Shown here: positions 16,634 through 24,987 of the stretch, in pieces
Position numbering within the stretch: position 1 is the first letter of the stretch
Layout: each line of letters starts with the position of its first letter
Assembly (NCBI RefSeq): GCF_030816965.1
Contig: NZ_JAUSYQ010000002.1
Location: 2,265,001 to 2,329,000, forward strand
Reading direction: 5' to 3'
Source of the DNA: Streptomyces canus
GTDB lineage: Bacteria > Actinomycetota > Actinomycetes > Streptomycetales > Streptomycetaceae
DNA: 64,000 nucleotides
Made by a program: the position numbers and the translations under genes
The notes under the pieces: model-generated
Database searches by the model: none
The model's input: the letters and a program-made list of their open reading frames with translations, nothing else
What the model was told of the DNA's origin: nothing

Positions 16634-17848
16634 ATGAGCGCTTCGCAGACCTCGTCCTCCGACGTCCCCACCCTTCTCGTCAAGATCTTCGGGAAGGACA
16701 GGCCGGGCATCACGGCCGGCCTCTTCGACACCCTCGCCGCGTACTCCCTCGACGTGGTCGACATCGAGCAGGTCGTCACGCGTGGCCGCATGGTGCTGTG
16801 CGCGCTCGTGACCGCGCCGCCCCGCGCGCTGGAGGGCGACCTGCGGGCGACCGTCCACAGCTGGGCCGAGTCGATCAAGATGCAGGCGGAGATCATCTCC
16901 GGTCTCGGCGACAACCGGCCGCGCGGACTGGGACGTTCCCTGGTCACCGTGCTCGGTCACCCGCTCACCGCGGAGGCCACCGCCGCGATCGCCGCCAAGA
17001 TCGCCAAGGCTGGCGGCAACATCGACCGTATCTTCCGGCTGGCCAAGTACCCGGTCACGGCCGTCGAGTTCGCGGTGTCCGGCGTGGCGACCGAAGCGCT
17101 GCGCACCGCGCTCGTCACGGACGCCGCCAGGCTCGGCGTCGACGTGGCCGTCGTAGCGGCCGGTCTGCACCGCCGGGCCCAGCGGCTCGTCGTCATGGAC
17201 GTGGACTCCACGCTCATCCAGGACGAGGTGATCGAGCTCTTCGCCGCGCATGCCGGCTGCGAGGACGAGGTCGCCGAGGTGACCGCGGCCGCGATGCGCG
17301 GCGAGCTGGACTTCGAGCAGTCGCTGCACGCGCGCGTGGCGCTGTTGGAGGGGCTGGACGCCTCTGTCGTCGACAAGGTGCGCTCCGAGGTACGGCTGAC
17401 GCCGGGCGCCCGCACCCTCATCCGCACGCTGAAGCGGCTCGGCTTCCAAGTCGGTGTCGTCTCGGGCGGATTCACCCAGGTCACCGATGACCTGAAGGAC
17501 CGGCTGGGGCTGGACTTCGCCCAGGCCAACAAACTGGAGATCGTCGACGGGAAGCTGACGGGCAAGGTCACCGGGGAGATCGTGGACCGGGCGGGCAAGG
17601 CGCGGCTGCTGCGCCGGTTCGCCGCCGAGGCGGGAGTGCCGCTGTCCCAGACGGTGGCGATCGGCGACGGCGCCAATGACCTGGACATGCTCAACGCGGC
17701 CGGACTCGGGGTCGCCTTCAACGCCAAGCCGGTGGTGCGAGAGGCCGCGCACACCGCGGTGAACGTGCCCTTCCTGGACACGGTGCTGTACCTGCTGGGC
17801 ATCACCCGCGAAGAGGTCGAGGCGGCGGACGCGCACGAGGAGGACTGA
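16634..17848 (+). CDS. serB: Phosphoserine phosphatase with N-terminal ACT domains
   Basis: A 404-residue protein from the ATG at 16634 preceded by GGTGGAGG. It hydrolyses O-phosphoserine, the last step of serine synthesis. An ACT domain (about 10-90, LLVKIFGKDRPGITAGLFDTL) and a second ACT-like region (about 100-170) precede the HAD phosphatase domain. The nucleophile motif DVDST is at residues 189-193 (D189 phosphorylated, D191 acid/base), VVSGGFTQV forms motif II, and GDGANDLDML is the metal-binding motif near 340. ACT domains suggest serine feedback, as in the long actinobacterial SerB. The gene is monocistronic, closed by the hairpin at 17855-17903. Confidence 0.95.
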   Translation: MSASQTSSSDVPTLLVKIFGKDRPGITAGLFDTLAAYSLDVVDIEQVVTRGRMVLCALVTAPPRALEGDLRATVHSWAESIKMQAEIISGLGDNRPRGLGRSLVTVLGHPLTAEATAAIAAKIAKAGGNIDRIFRLAKYPVTAVEFAVSGVATEALRTALVTDAARLGVDVAVVAAGLHRRAQRLVVMDVDSTLIQDEVIELFAAHAGCEDEVAEVTAAAMRGELDFEQSLHARVALLEGLDASVVDKVRSEVRLTPGARTLIRTLKRLGFQVGVVSGGFTQVTDDLKDRLGLDFAQANKLEIVDGKLTGKVTGEIVDRAGKARLLRRFAAEAGVPLSQTVAIGDGANDLDMLNAAGLGVAFNAKPVVREAAHTAVNVPFLDTVLYLLGITREEVEAADAHEED

Positions 17849-17854
17849 CCCGGC

Positions 17855-17903
17855 ACATCGGCAGGGGCCCGGCACCGTGACGGTGCCGGGCCCCTGCCGA
17901 TGT
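17855..17903. terminator. Perfect 23-bp inverted repeat after serB
   Basis: Arms 17855-17877 and 17881-17903 pair perfectly around a TGA loop, the same loop as in the repeat at 1435-1489. It separates convergent genes (next stop at 17926) and lacks a T-tract. Confidence 0.85.
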
Positions 17904-17925
17904 CACGCGCCGGTGGGGGTCGTGG

Positions 17926-18444
17926 TCAGTCGGACGGTGCCCAGTAGTCGGCGAGGGTGGCCACGCCCGGCTCCAGGGTCTTCCAGGGACCGCTGAGCGA
18001 CAGGACGGCGAAGGCGGCGGCGGGGAAGCCGCGCGCGCTCATCCGCTGGCGGGCGTCACCCTCAGCGGCGCCGGCGAGGACGTCGGCGAGACCCTGCACG
18101 CCCGGGTTGTGGCCGATCAGGACGAGGTTCTGGACGTCGTCCGGGGTTTCGTTCAACACGGCGATCAGCTCGCCGGGAGAGGCCTCGTAGATCCGCTCCT
18201 CGTAGACCGTTTTCGGCCGGTGCGGGAACTCCTGCACGGCGAGCTTCCAGGTCTCACGGGTCCGGGTCGCGGTGGAGCAGAGGGCCAGGTCGAAGGAGAT
18301 GCCGGAGTCGACCAGTCGTCGTCCGGCCTCCGCTGATTCTTTGCGGCCACGGTCGGCGAGCGGCCGCTCATGATCGGTCACCTGCGGCCAGTCGGCTTTC
18401 GCATGCCGGAAAAGGACAATCCTGCGGGGTTCTGCGACGCTCAT
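17926..18444 (-). CDS. SixA-family histidine phosphatase
   Basis: A 172-residue member of the histidine phosphatase superfamily. The RHAK motif at residues 13-16 gives the phospho-accepting H14; CSTATRTRETW and IGHNPGVQGLA supply the remaining active-site arginine and second histidine. SixA of E. coli removes phosphate from phosphohistidine of HPt or PTS proteins. The target in this organism is unknown. Length is normal. Confidence 0.9.
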   Translation of the reverse strand: MSVAEPRRIVLFRHAKADWPQVTDHERPLADRGRKESAEAGRRLVDSGISFDLALCSTATRTRETWKLAVQEFPHRPKTVYEERIYEASPGELIAVLNETPDDVQNLVLIGHNPGVQGLADVLAGAAEGDARQRMSARGFPAAAFAVLSLSGPWKTLEPGVATLADYWAPSD

Positions 18445-18509
18445 GGGATCCAGCTTCGCATGAAACAGGCCATGGGGCGCAGGTAGTTGACGGGCGGCTT
18501 TATGGGTGC

Positions 18510-18716
18510 TCAGCGCGCTGTCAGCTGCTGTACACGCTCCAGGAACTGGGTGACGGCCGGGTCACCGGAGGCCGCGTGCGCGTCGGCGGGGTTGAGGATG
18601 AGGGCCAGGAGCACCACGAAGGCGAGCGTCGGCAGGGCGAGGGCCCACCAGGGCAGCCGGATGTCGACGCCGCCCCGGGACGCCGGGTGGGGCGGGGTGT
18701 GCGTAGGGGCCGACAT
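18510..18716 (-). CDS. Small single-pass membrane protein, 68 aa
   Basis: The ATG at 18716 is chosen because CGGAGGCACTC precedes it; an in-frame upstream start lacks a ribosome site. The protein has a short cytoplasmic Pro/His-rich N-terminus, one membrane helix (LPWWALALPTLAFVVLLALIL, about 25-45) and an exterior C-terminus ending in FLERVQQLTAR. No family is recognised. The helix followed by ADAHAASG could also be an N-terminal signal anchor. Confidence 0.7.
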   Translation of the reverse strand: MSAPTHTPPHPASRGGVDIRLPWWALALPTLAFVVLLALILNPADAHAASGDPAVTQFLERVQQLTAR

Positions 18717-18898
18717 GAGTGCCTCCGCTGTCTTCGAGTGGCCGGTGGGCGGTGACCGGTGCGGCGCGGTCACATCTCGAAGTTACGGAACCGGGGGCCC
18801 TCAACCCATCCGGAGATCCACCCAGTTGACCCTGACACTCGCCCCCTAGGGGACAGGGGGGTTAACCCCACCGTCGGACCGGGGAACGGGTGCCCGGA

Positions 18899-19015
18899 TC
18901 AGGGCGAGGCGATCGTCGCGATGATCGCGATGACGACGAAGATGGCGAAGAACGAGCCGAAGACCAGCAGCATCTTCTTCTGGCCGTTCTGGGGATTCGG
19001 ATCGAGCACTGGCAT
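18899..19015 (-). CDS. SGM_5486-type transporter-associated small membrane protein, 38 aa
   Basis: ATG at 19015, TGA at 18899-18901: begins MPVLDPNPQNGQKKMLL and continues as a single hydrophobic helix (FGSFFAIFVVIAIIATIASP). It lies 48 bp downstream of the MFS exporter stop on the same strand. A 38-residue protein of this type is annotated beside CynX/NimT transporters in streptomycetes (SGM_5486 family transporter-associated protein). Position and sequence suggest a small subunit or stabiliser of that exporter; its function has not been shown to my knowledge. Confidence 0.75.
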   Translation of the reverse strand: MPVLDPNPQNGQKKMLLVFGSFFAIFVVIAIIATIASP

Positions 19016-19063
19016 ACGGCCAGTCTCGCACCCCGGTCTCTTACCAGGGCTGCCGGGGTGACC

Positions 19064-20476
19064 TCAGCGGGCCGCCTCGTCCTCCACCGTGCGGTCGCGG
19101 CCCGCGAGCACGCCGACCAGCATCTGCGGGACCATCAGGCCGACCATGAGCGCGATCGGCAGGCCCCAGCCGCCGCTGTGCTGGTACAGCACGCCCACCA
19201 GGAGCGGTCCGGGGATGGAGATCAGATAGCCGGTGCTCTGCGCGAAGGCGGACAGCTGGGCCACGCCCGCGCCGGTCCTGGCCCGCATCCCGACCATGGT
19301 GAGGGCCAGCGGGAAGGCACAGTTGGAGACGCCGAGCAGGACGGCCCAGGCCCAGGCACCGGCGGCCGGGGCGAGGTACAGGCCCGCGTATCCGGCGAGA
19401 CCGCAGGCGCCGAGTGCGATCACGATCGGGCCCTGGTGCGGCAGCCGCGTGGCCACGCGCGGGATGACGAAGGCCAGCGGGACGCCCATCACCATGGTGA
19501 CCGCCAGCAGCAGCCCTGCCGTGCCGGCGGACACGCCCGCGTCCCGGAAGATCTGCGCCATCCAGCCCATGGTGATGTAGGCGGCGGTGGCCTGGAGCCC
19601 GAAGAACACGGCGAGTGCCCAGGCGGTCCGGCTCCGAGTGATCCGCAGCGTGGGCGGCGCCACGCGCGCGTGCACCTGCCGGACCGGCCCCGCCCCGTCC
19701 ACGCGCGCGTGGACATGCCCGGAGACCCCTTGCCCGGCCTCCCGCTCCGCCGGAGCGGCTCCCCGGTCCCGTACGAGCGGGATCCACGGCAGTACGGCCG
19801 CCGCGGCCAGGCCCGCCCACACCGTGAGCCCGGACTGCCAGCTCCCGCCCAGTGCCTCGGTCACCGGCACGGTCACGGCGGCCGCGGCCGCGGTGCCGAG
19901 GGCGAGGGCCATCGAGTACAGCCCGGTCATGGAGCCGACCCGGTCGGGGAACCAGCGCTTGACGATGACCGGCATCAGGACGTTGCTGACGGCGATGCCC
20001 ATGAGGGCGAGGGCACTGGCGGCCAGAAAGCCCGCCGTGGAGCCCGTGTACGGCCGAATGAGCAGACCTGCCGTGATGGCGACCATGCCCGCGCACACCA
20101 CCGCGCCCGTGCCGAAACGGCGGGCCAGACGCGGGGCCATGACGCCGAAGACGGCGAAGCACAGCGGGGGCACCGAGGTGAGCAGGCCGGCCACGCTGCC
20201 GCTCATACCGAGTCCGTCGCGCACCTCTTCGAGAAGGGCGCCGAGACTGGTGATGGCGGGGCGGAGGTTGAGTGCGGACAGCACAATGCCGACGACGACC
20301 AGGCGCACCGCCCACGCGCGCGTGGGGGGCACCGCGGCTCCCTTCTCCGGCGCGACAACCTCCGGGGCAACAACCTCCGGGGCGACAACGGAATCGCACG
20401 TGATCGCGGAACCGCGTGCGATCGCAGAACCGGGTGCGGTCGTGGACTTCAGTGTCCGGGTTTCCTCGCTTGCCAT
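19064..20476 (-). CDS. MFS transporter, CynX/NimT family
   Basis: A 470-residue protein with about 12 membrane helices and a hydrophilic N-terminal extension of about 50 residues containing a doubled VVAPE repeat. The motif ALNLRPAITSLGALLEEVRDGL after helix 1 and the GxLxxxPxxxFA pattern mark the CynX/NimT branch, known for nitroimidazole and cyanate/other anion transport. The central loop carries a repeated VHARV and is likely variable. The start at 20476 (MASEE) would be the first base of a leaderless mRNA from the promoter described next; 20485 and 20488 are alternatives. A GntR regulator is divergent, and a 38-residue partner gene follows. Confidence 0.88.
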   Translation of the reverse strand: MASEETRTLKSTTAPGSAIARGSAITCDSVVAPEVVAPEVVAPEKGAAVPPTRAWAVRLVVVGIVLSALNLRPAITSLGALLEEVRDGLGMSGSVAGLLTSVPPLCFAVFGVMAPRLARRFGTGAVVCAGMVAITAGLLIRPYTGSTAGFLAASALALMGIAVSNVLMPVIVKRWFPDRVGSMTGLYSMALALGTAAAAAVTVPVTEALGGSWQSGLTVWAGLAAAAVLPWIPLVRDRGAAPAEREAGQGVSGHVHARVDGAGPVRQVHARVAPPTLRITRSRTAWALAVFFGLQATAAYITMGWMAQIFRDAGVSAGTAGLLLAVTMVMGVPLAFVIPRVATRLPHQGPIVIALGACGLAGYAGLYLAPAAGAWAWAVLLGVSNCAFPLALTMVGMRARTGAGVAQLSAFAQSTGYLISIPGPLLVGVLYQHSGGWGLPIALMVGLMVPQMLVGVLAGRDRTVEDEAAR

Positions 20477-20483
20477 GCCACCC

Positions 20484-20514
20484 ATCATAGAATCATGGGA
20501 TGATTGGTTGTCCA
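20484..20514 (-). promoter_or_regulatory. Promoter and palindromic operator between exporter and GntR gene
   Basis: On the minus strand TGGACA (20509-20514) and TATGAT (20484-20489) are separated by 19 bp. The -10 ends 8 bases before the A of the exporter ATG at 20476, implying a leaderless transcript. Between the two elements lies AATCAT-GGG-ATGATT (20491-20505), a perfect palindrome. This is a good candidate operator for the adjacent GntR protein, placed to block the polymerase. Confidence 0.55.
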
Positions 20515-20558
20515 TCCTCGGGGCGTCCTCGTTCGTCCCGCCCGTGCGAAGGTGTGCC

Positions 20559-21254
20559 ATGCCCCTGAGCCATCCCCGCCGCTCGGCGCTGTCCGAGCAG
20601 GTCATCGCCGAGCTGCGCAACCAGATCACCTCGGGCGAGTGGCCGGTCGGCTCCCGGATCCCGACGGAGCCCGAACTGGTCGGGCAGCTGGGGGTCGCCC
20701 GCAACACGGTCCGCGAGGCGGTCCGCGCGCTCGCCCACAACGGCCTGCTGGACATCCGCCAGGGCTCGGGGACGTACGTCGTGGCGACCAGTGAGCTGGC
20801 CGGTGTGATGCACCGCCGGTTCGCCGACGCGGACCCCCGGCACATCGCCGAGCTGCGGTCCACCCTGGAGTCGTCCGCGGCGCGCCTGGCCGCCGAGCGG
20901 CGCACCGAGAAGGATCTCAAGCAGCTCGACGCGCTTCTCGTACGGCGCGATCAGGTCTGGGAGTCGGGCGACACGGAGGCCTTCGTGACCGCCGACTCCA
21001 CGTTCCACCTGGCCGTGGTGGCCGCCTCCCACAACGACGTGATGACCGAGATGTACGCGGACCTCGGCGAGGTGCTGCGGGACTGGCTGCGTGAGGACGT
21101 CGGCGAGGAGCTGACGCCGGAGACGTACATGGACCACGCCCGGCTCGTCGACGCGATCCGCGCGGGCGACGCGGCAGCGGCCGCCGAGGAGGCGGCAGGT
21201 TACCCCTTCCTGTGCCGTCCGGGACGGTTCAGCGCGCCAGCTTCCGGTGGCTGA
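20559..21254 (+). CDS. GntR/FadR-family transcriptional regulator
   Basis: A 231-residue regulator starting at the ATG at 20559 after GAAGGTG. The N-terminal winged helix is plain (SEQVIAELRNQITSGEWPVGSRIPTEPELVGQLGVARNTVREAVRALAHNGLLDIRQGSGTYV in outline, about 10-75) and the rest is an all-helical FCD effector domain with metal-type histidines (FHLAVVAASHND, DHARLVDAI). It is divergent from the CynX/NimT exporter, the usual arrangement of a local regulator and its target. The ligand is unknown. Confidence 0.92.
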   Translation: MPLSHPRRSALSEQVIAELRNQITSGEWPVGSRIPTEPELVGQLGVARNTVREAVRALAHNGLLDIRQGSGTYVVATSELAGVMHRRFADADPRHIAELRSTLESSAARLAAERRTEKDLKQLDALLVRRDQVWESGDTEAFVTADSTFHLAVVAASHNDVMTEMYADLGEVLRDWLREDVGEELTPETYMDHARLVDAIRAGDAAAAAEEAAGYPFLCRPGRFSAPASGG

Positions 21255-21582
21255 CCCACACCGAGCGGACCTCTTTCCAGCACCGGCCGGTCAGCCGCAC
21301 GGTCTGCGCGGGGCCGGCCTCGACCTCGGCGCCGTCGCTGTCGAGGTCCCACCAGCGGTCGCACTCGATGTGCAGGCGCACTCCGTCGGGGCGCGGATAG
21401 GGGTTGTGGCAGTAGGTGGTCACACGGGAGCCGGTGACCCTGCTGCGGCAGGAGGCTCCGAACAGCTCCGAAGCCGCGGCTCCGGGCGCTTCCGCGCGTG
21501 CGTGCGGCATCGCTTCGGACGACAAGGAGATCACGAGACAGACGGCTGCGGTCACTGAGGCCGGACTGCGGGACAGGCGCAC
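21229..21582 (-). CDS. Small secreted protein with conserved cysteines, 117 aa
   Basis: The GTG at 21582 follows AGGAGGT at ideal spacing. A signal peptide (PASVTAAVCLVISLSSEAMPHARA) precedes a mature part of about 85 residues with four cysteines (ASCRSR, TTYCHN, HIECDR, TGRCWK) that could form two disulfides, and a WDLDSDG segment. No family is recognised. Its 3' end overlaps the convergent GntR gene by 26 bp, which is unusual enough to suggest that one of the two reads shorter than called. Confidence 0.7.
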   Translation of the reverse strand: MRLSRSPASVTAAVCLVISLSSEAMPHARAEAPGAAASELFGASCRSRVTGSRVTTYCHNPYPRPDGVRLHIECDRWWDLDSDGAEVEAGPAQTVRLTGRCWKEVRSVWVSHRKLAR

Positions 21583-21688
21583 AAGGGGACCTCCTCGGCC
21601 GTGCTGGGGAGGGAATCGCGAGATCAAGGCGTAATCCAGGGTGCCCAGTTGCCGGCCGTGCACGCCCGGCCAGGTAGGCCGAACGGGG

Positions 21689-21719
21689 GACGCCCCGCTC
21701 CCTGGGGGAACGGGGCGTC
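21689..21719 (-). terminator. Hairpin downstream of fabI
   Basis: GACGCCCCG (21689-21697) pairs with CGGGGCGTC (21711-21719) over 9 bp. It lies 17 bp past the fabI stop and upstream of the secreted-protein gene. Confidence 0.7.
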
Positions 21720-21735
21720 GACGATGTCCAGGAGA

Positions 21736-22503
21736 TCAGGCTCCGATGGCGTGCAGGCCGCCGTCCACGTGGATGATCTCGCCGGTGGTCTTCGGGAACC
21801 AGTCGCTCAGCAGGGCGACGATGCCCTTGCCGGCCGGCTCCGGGTCCTTGAGGTCCCACTCCAGCGGGGAGCGGTTGTCCCACACGGCGGCCAGGTCGCT
21901 GAAGCCCGGGATGGACTTGGCGGCCATCGAGGCGAGCGGGCCCGCGGAAATGAGGTTGCAGCGGATGTTCTGCTTGCCCAGGTCGCGCGCGACGTAGCGG
22001 CTGGTGGCCTCCAGGGCGGCCTTGGCCGGGCCCATCCAGTCGTACTGCGGCCAGGCGTACTGCGCGTCGAAGGTGAGGCCGACGACCGAGCCGCCGTTCT
22101 GCATCAGCGGCAGGCAGGCCATGGTGAGCGACTTCAGGGAGTACGCCGAGACGTGCATGGCCGTGGCCACGGACTCGAACGGCGTGTTCAGGAAGTTGCC
22201 GCCGAGCGCGTCCTGCGGAGCGAAGCCGATGGAGTGCACGACGCCGTCGAGGCCGCCGAGCTCCTCGCCGACGATGTCGGCCAGCCGGCCGAGGTGCTCG
22301 TCGTTGGTGACGTCGAGCTCGATGACCTTGGTGGGCTTGGGGAGCTTCTTGGCGATGCGCTCGGTCAGCGTGGGCCGCGGGAACGCGGTCAGGATGATCT
22401 CGGCGCCCTGCTCCTGGGCCAGCTTGGCGGCGTGGAAGGCGATGGAGGACTCCATCAGCACACCGGTGATCAGGACGCGCTTGCCCTCGAGAATTCCGCT
22501 CAT
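21736..22503 (-). CDS. fabI: Enoyl-ACP reductase (NADH), FabI/InhA type
   Basis: A 255-residue reductase of fatty-acid elongation. N-terminal MSGILEGKRVLITGVLMESSIAFHAAKLAQ matches InhA and places a serine-containing loop where FabI binds NADH. The catalytic region FDAQYAWPQYDWMGPAK supplies the tyrosine (PQYDW) and the lysine seven residues after it. ISAGPLASMAAKSIPGF and the closing IIHVDGG are typical. It follows fabG by 5 bp, so the two reductases of the type II FAS cycle form an operon, as in mycobacteria (fabG1-inhA). Confidence 0.95.
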   Translation of the reverse strand: MSGILEGKRVLITGVLMESSIAFHAAKLAQEQGAEIILTAFPRPTLTERIAKKLPKPTKVIELDVTNDEHLGRLADIVGEELGGLDGVVHSIGFAPQDALGGNFLNTPFESVATAMHVSAYSLKSLTMACLPLMQNGGSVVGLTFDAQYAWPQYDWMGPAKAALEATSRYVARDLGKQNIRCNLISAGPLASMAAKSIPGFSDLAAVWDNRSPLEWDLKDPEPAGKGIVALLSDWFPKTTGEIIHVDGGLHAIGA

Positions 22504-22508
22504 GGTGT

Positions 22509-23213
22509 TCAGTGACCCATTCCCAGTCCGCCGTCAACGGGGATGACGGCTCCAGTGATGTACGAGGCGTCGTCCGAGGCCAGGAACCGCACCGTCGCGG
22601 CGACCTCCTCGGGCTGCGCGTAACGACCGAGCGGCACCTGCTTCACGATGCCCTCGCGCTGCTCGTCGGTGAGCGCCTTGGTCATGTCGGTGTCGACGAA
22701 GCCGGGCGCCACGACGTTGAAGGTGATGTTGCGCGAGCCCAGCTCACGGGCGAGGGAGCGCGCGAAGCCGACGAGGGCGGCCTTGGAGGCGGCGTAGTTG
22801 GCCTGGCCGGGGCCGCCGTAGAGACCGACGACCGAGGAGATCAGGACGACCCGGCCCTTCTTGGCGCGCAGCATGCCGCGGTTGGCACGCTTGACCACGC
22901 GGAAGGTGCCGGTGAGGTTGGTGTCGACGACCGAGGTGAAGTCCTCCTCGGACATCCGCATCAGCAGCTGGTCCTTGGTGATGCCGGCGTTGGCGATCAG
23001 CACCTCGACCGGGCCGTGCTCGGCCTCGATCTCCTTGTAGGCCTGCTCCACCTGCTCGGTGTCGGTGATGTCGCACTTGACGGCCAGGAAGCCGGCCGGC
23101 GGCTCACCCGACCGGTACGTGATCGCGACCTTGTCGCCGGCGTCGGCGAATGCGCGGGCGATGGCGAGGCCGATGCCCCGGTTGCCTCCGGTGACGAGAA
23201 CCGAGCGGCTCAA
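22509..23213 (-). CDS. fabG: 3-oxoacyl-ACP reductase FabG
   Basis: A 234-residue SDR reducing beta-ketoacyl-ACP with NADPH. TGGNRGIG at the N-terminus is the cofactor motif; NAGITKDQLLMRMSEEDF, the ISSVVG serine, and YAASK catalytic pair follow; the C-terminus IPVDGGLGMGH is typical of FabG. The first gene of the fabG-fabI operon; 250 bp of divergent promoter space separates it from tldD. Confidence 0.95.
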   Translation of the reverse strand: MSRSVLVTGGNRGIGLAIARAFADAGDKVAITYRSGEPPAGFLAVKCDITDTEQVEQAYKEIEAEHGPVEVLIANAGITKDQLLMRMSEEDFTSVVDTNLTGTFRVVKRANRGMLRAKKGRVVLISSVVGLYGGPGQANYAASKAALVGFARSLARELGSRNITFNVVAPGFVDTDMTKALTDEQREGIVKQVPLGRYAQPEEVAATVRFLASDDASYITGAVIPVDGGLGMGH

Positions 23214-23463
23214 CGGATCACCCTTTCCCTAGGGGTCTGACACACCCGCCCGAACACCTGGATGGCAGGCGGCTTCCCCGAAAACCTATCGGGCCGGTCG
23301 CTGTCACGGACATTCGGGCACCGACAGTGGCTTACGGGACTCGCTGTCGGGTCCCTACAGAAAGATGCCGGCAGCGGTCACAAACGTGTGGTCCGCGCAC
23401 CGGTCGCCGCGACATGATCGGGGCAGCCCCTCGCCCACCTCATGCCGACAGGAAGAGACCCAG

Positions 23464-24987
23464 GTGCCTCATACCATCGACGAAGCCTTCACAGCGCTTC
23501 CCCTACGTGCCCTCGCCGACGCCGCGCTGGCACGCGCGCGTGCGCTCGGCGCGCAGCACGCGGACTTCCGCTTCGAGCGGGTGCGCAGCGCCTCCTGGCG
23601 CCTCAGGGACGCCAAACCCTCGGGCTCGTCGGACACCACCGACCTCGGGTACGCGGTGCGGGTCGTCCACGGCGGCACCTGGGGTTTCGCGTCCGGCGTG
23701 GACCTGACGCTGGACGCCGCCGCCAAGGTCGCCTCGCAGGCCGTGGCCATGGCGAAGCTCTCCGCCCAGGTGATCCGCGCGGCCGGGTCCGACGAGCGGG
23801 TGGAGCTGGCCGACGAGCCCGTGCACGCCGACCGTACCTGGATCTCGTCGTACGAGATCGATCCGTTCTCCGTGCCCGACGAGGAGAAGGCGGCGCTGCT
23901 CGCGGACTGGAGCGCGCGGCTGCTGGCGGCGGACGGGGTCAACCACGTCGACGCCTCGCTGCTCACCGTGCACGAGAACAAGTTCTACGCCGACACCGCC
24001 GGCACCGTGACCACGCAGCAGCGGGTCCGGCTGCACCCGCAGCTGACCGCGGTGTCGGTCGACGAGTCCAGCGGCGAGTTCGACTCGATGCGGACCATCG
24101 CGCCGCCGGTCGGCCGCGGCTGGGAGTACCTCACGGGCACCGGCTGGGACTGGGACAGCGAGCTGGAGCAGATCCCGCAGCTGCTCGCCGAGAAGATGCG
24201 GGCGCCCAGTGTCGAGGCGGGCCTGTACGACCTCGTCGTCGACCCGTCCAACCTGTGGCTGACCATCCACGAGTCCATCGGCCACGCCACCGAGCTGGAC
24301 CGCGCGCTCGGCTACGAGGCGGCCTACGCCGGCACCTCCTTCGCCACCTTCGACCAGCTCGGCAAGCTCAGGTACGGCTCCGAGCTGATGAACGTCACCG
24401 GTGACCGCACCGCCGAGCACGGCCTCGCGACCATCGGCTACGACGACGAGGGCGTCGAGGGCCAGTCCTGGGACCTGGTGAAGGACGGCACCCTCGTCGG
24501 CTACCAGCTGGACCGGCGGATCGCGAAGCTGACCGGGTTCGAGCGCTCCAACGGGTGCGCCTACGCCGACTCCCCCGGGCACGTCCCGGTGCAGCGCATG
24601 GCCAACGTGTCGCTGCAGCCCGACCCGGCCGGGATGTCGACCGAGGACCTCATCGGGGGCGTGGACCGCGGCATCTATGTCGTCGGGGACCGGTCCTGGT
24701 CGATCGACATGCAGCGCTACAACTTCCAGTTCACCGGCCAGCGGTTCTTCAGGATCGAGAACGGGCGGATCACCGGGCAGCTGCGGGACGTCGCCTACCA
24801 GGCGACCACCACCGACTTCTGGGGCTCGATGGCCGCGGTGGGCGGCCCGCAGACCTATGTCCTCGGTGGCGCCTTCAACTGCGGCAAGGCCCAGCCCGGC
24901 CAGGTCGCGGCCGTCTCGCACGGCTGCCCGTCGGCCCTCTTCAAGGGCGTCAACATTCTGAACACCACGCAGGAGGCCGGTCGATGA
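23464..24987 (+). CDS. tldD: TldD family metalloprotease
   Basis: A 507-residue protein from the GTG at 23464 (AGGAAGAG upstream). The TldD motif HESIGH at residues 269-274 (HExxxH) coordinates zinc in the active subunit. The downstream gene encodes the catalytically silent partner PmbA (TldE), overlapping by 4 bp, so the TldD/E heterodimer is made from one operon. Known complexes digest unfolded peptides, as in microcin B17 maturation and CcdA degradation. No RiPP cluster is in the window, so a housekeeping proteolytic role is likely. Confidence 0.94.
   Translation: MPHTIDEAFTALPLRALADAALARARALGAQHADFRFERVRSASWRLRDAKPSGSSDTTDLGYAVRVVHGGTWGFASGVDLTLDAAAKVASQAVAMAKLSAQVIRAAGSDERVELADEPVHADRTWISSYEIDPFSVPDEEKAALLADWSARLLAADGVNHVDASLLTVHENKFYADTAGTVTTQQRVRLHPQLTAVSVDESSGEFDSMRTIAPPVGRGWEYLTGTGWDWDSELEQIPQLLAEKMRAPSVEAGLYDLVVDPSNLWLTIHESIGHATELDRALGYEAAYAGTSFATFDQLGKLRYGSELMNVTGDRTAEHGLATIGYDDEGVEGQSWDLVKDGTLVGYQLDRRIAKLTGFERSNGCAYADSPGHVPVQRMANVSLQPDPAGMSTEDLIGGVDRGIYVVGDRSWSIDMQRYNFQFTGQRFFRIENGRITGQLRDVAYQATTTDFWGSMAAVGGPQTYVLGGAFNCGKAQPGQVAAVSHGCPSALFKGVNILNTTQEAGR

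Noticed and set aside
18846..19031. A 61-residue frame on the minus strand
   Set aside because: It overlaps in another frame the 38-residue helix protein at 18899-19015, which has a clean start, stop and membrane helix; the 61-residue product is Arg/His-rich with no pattern.
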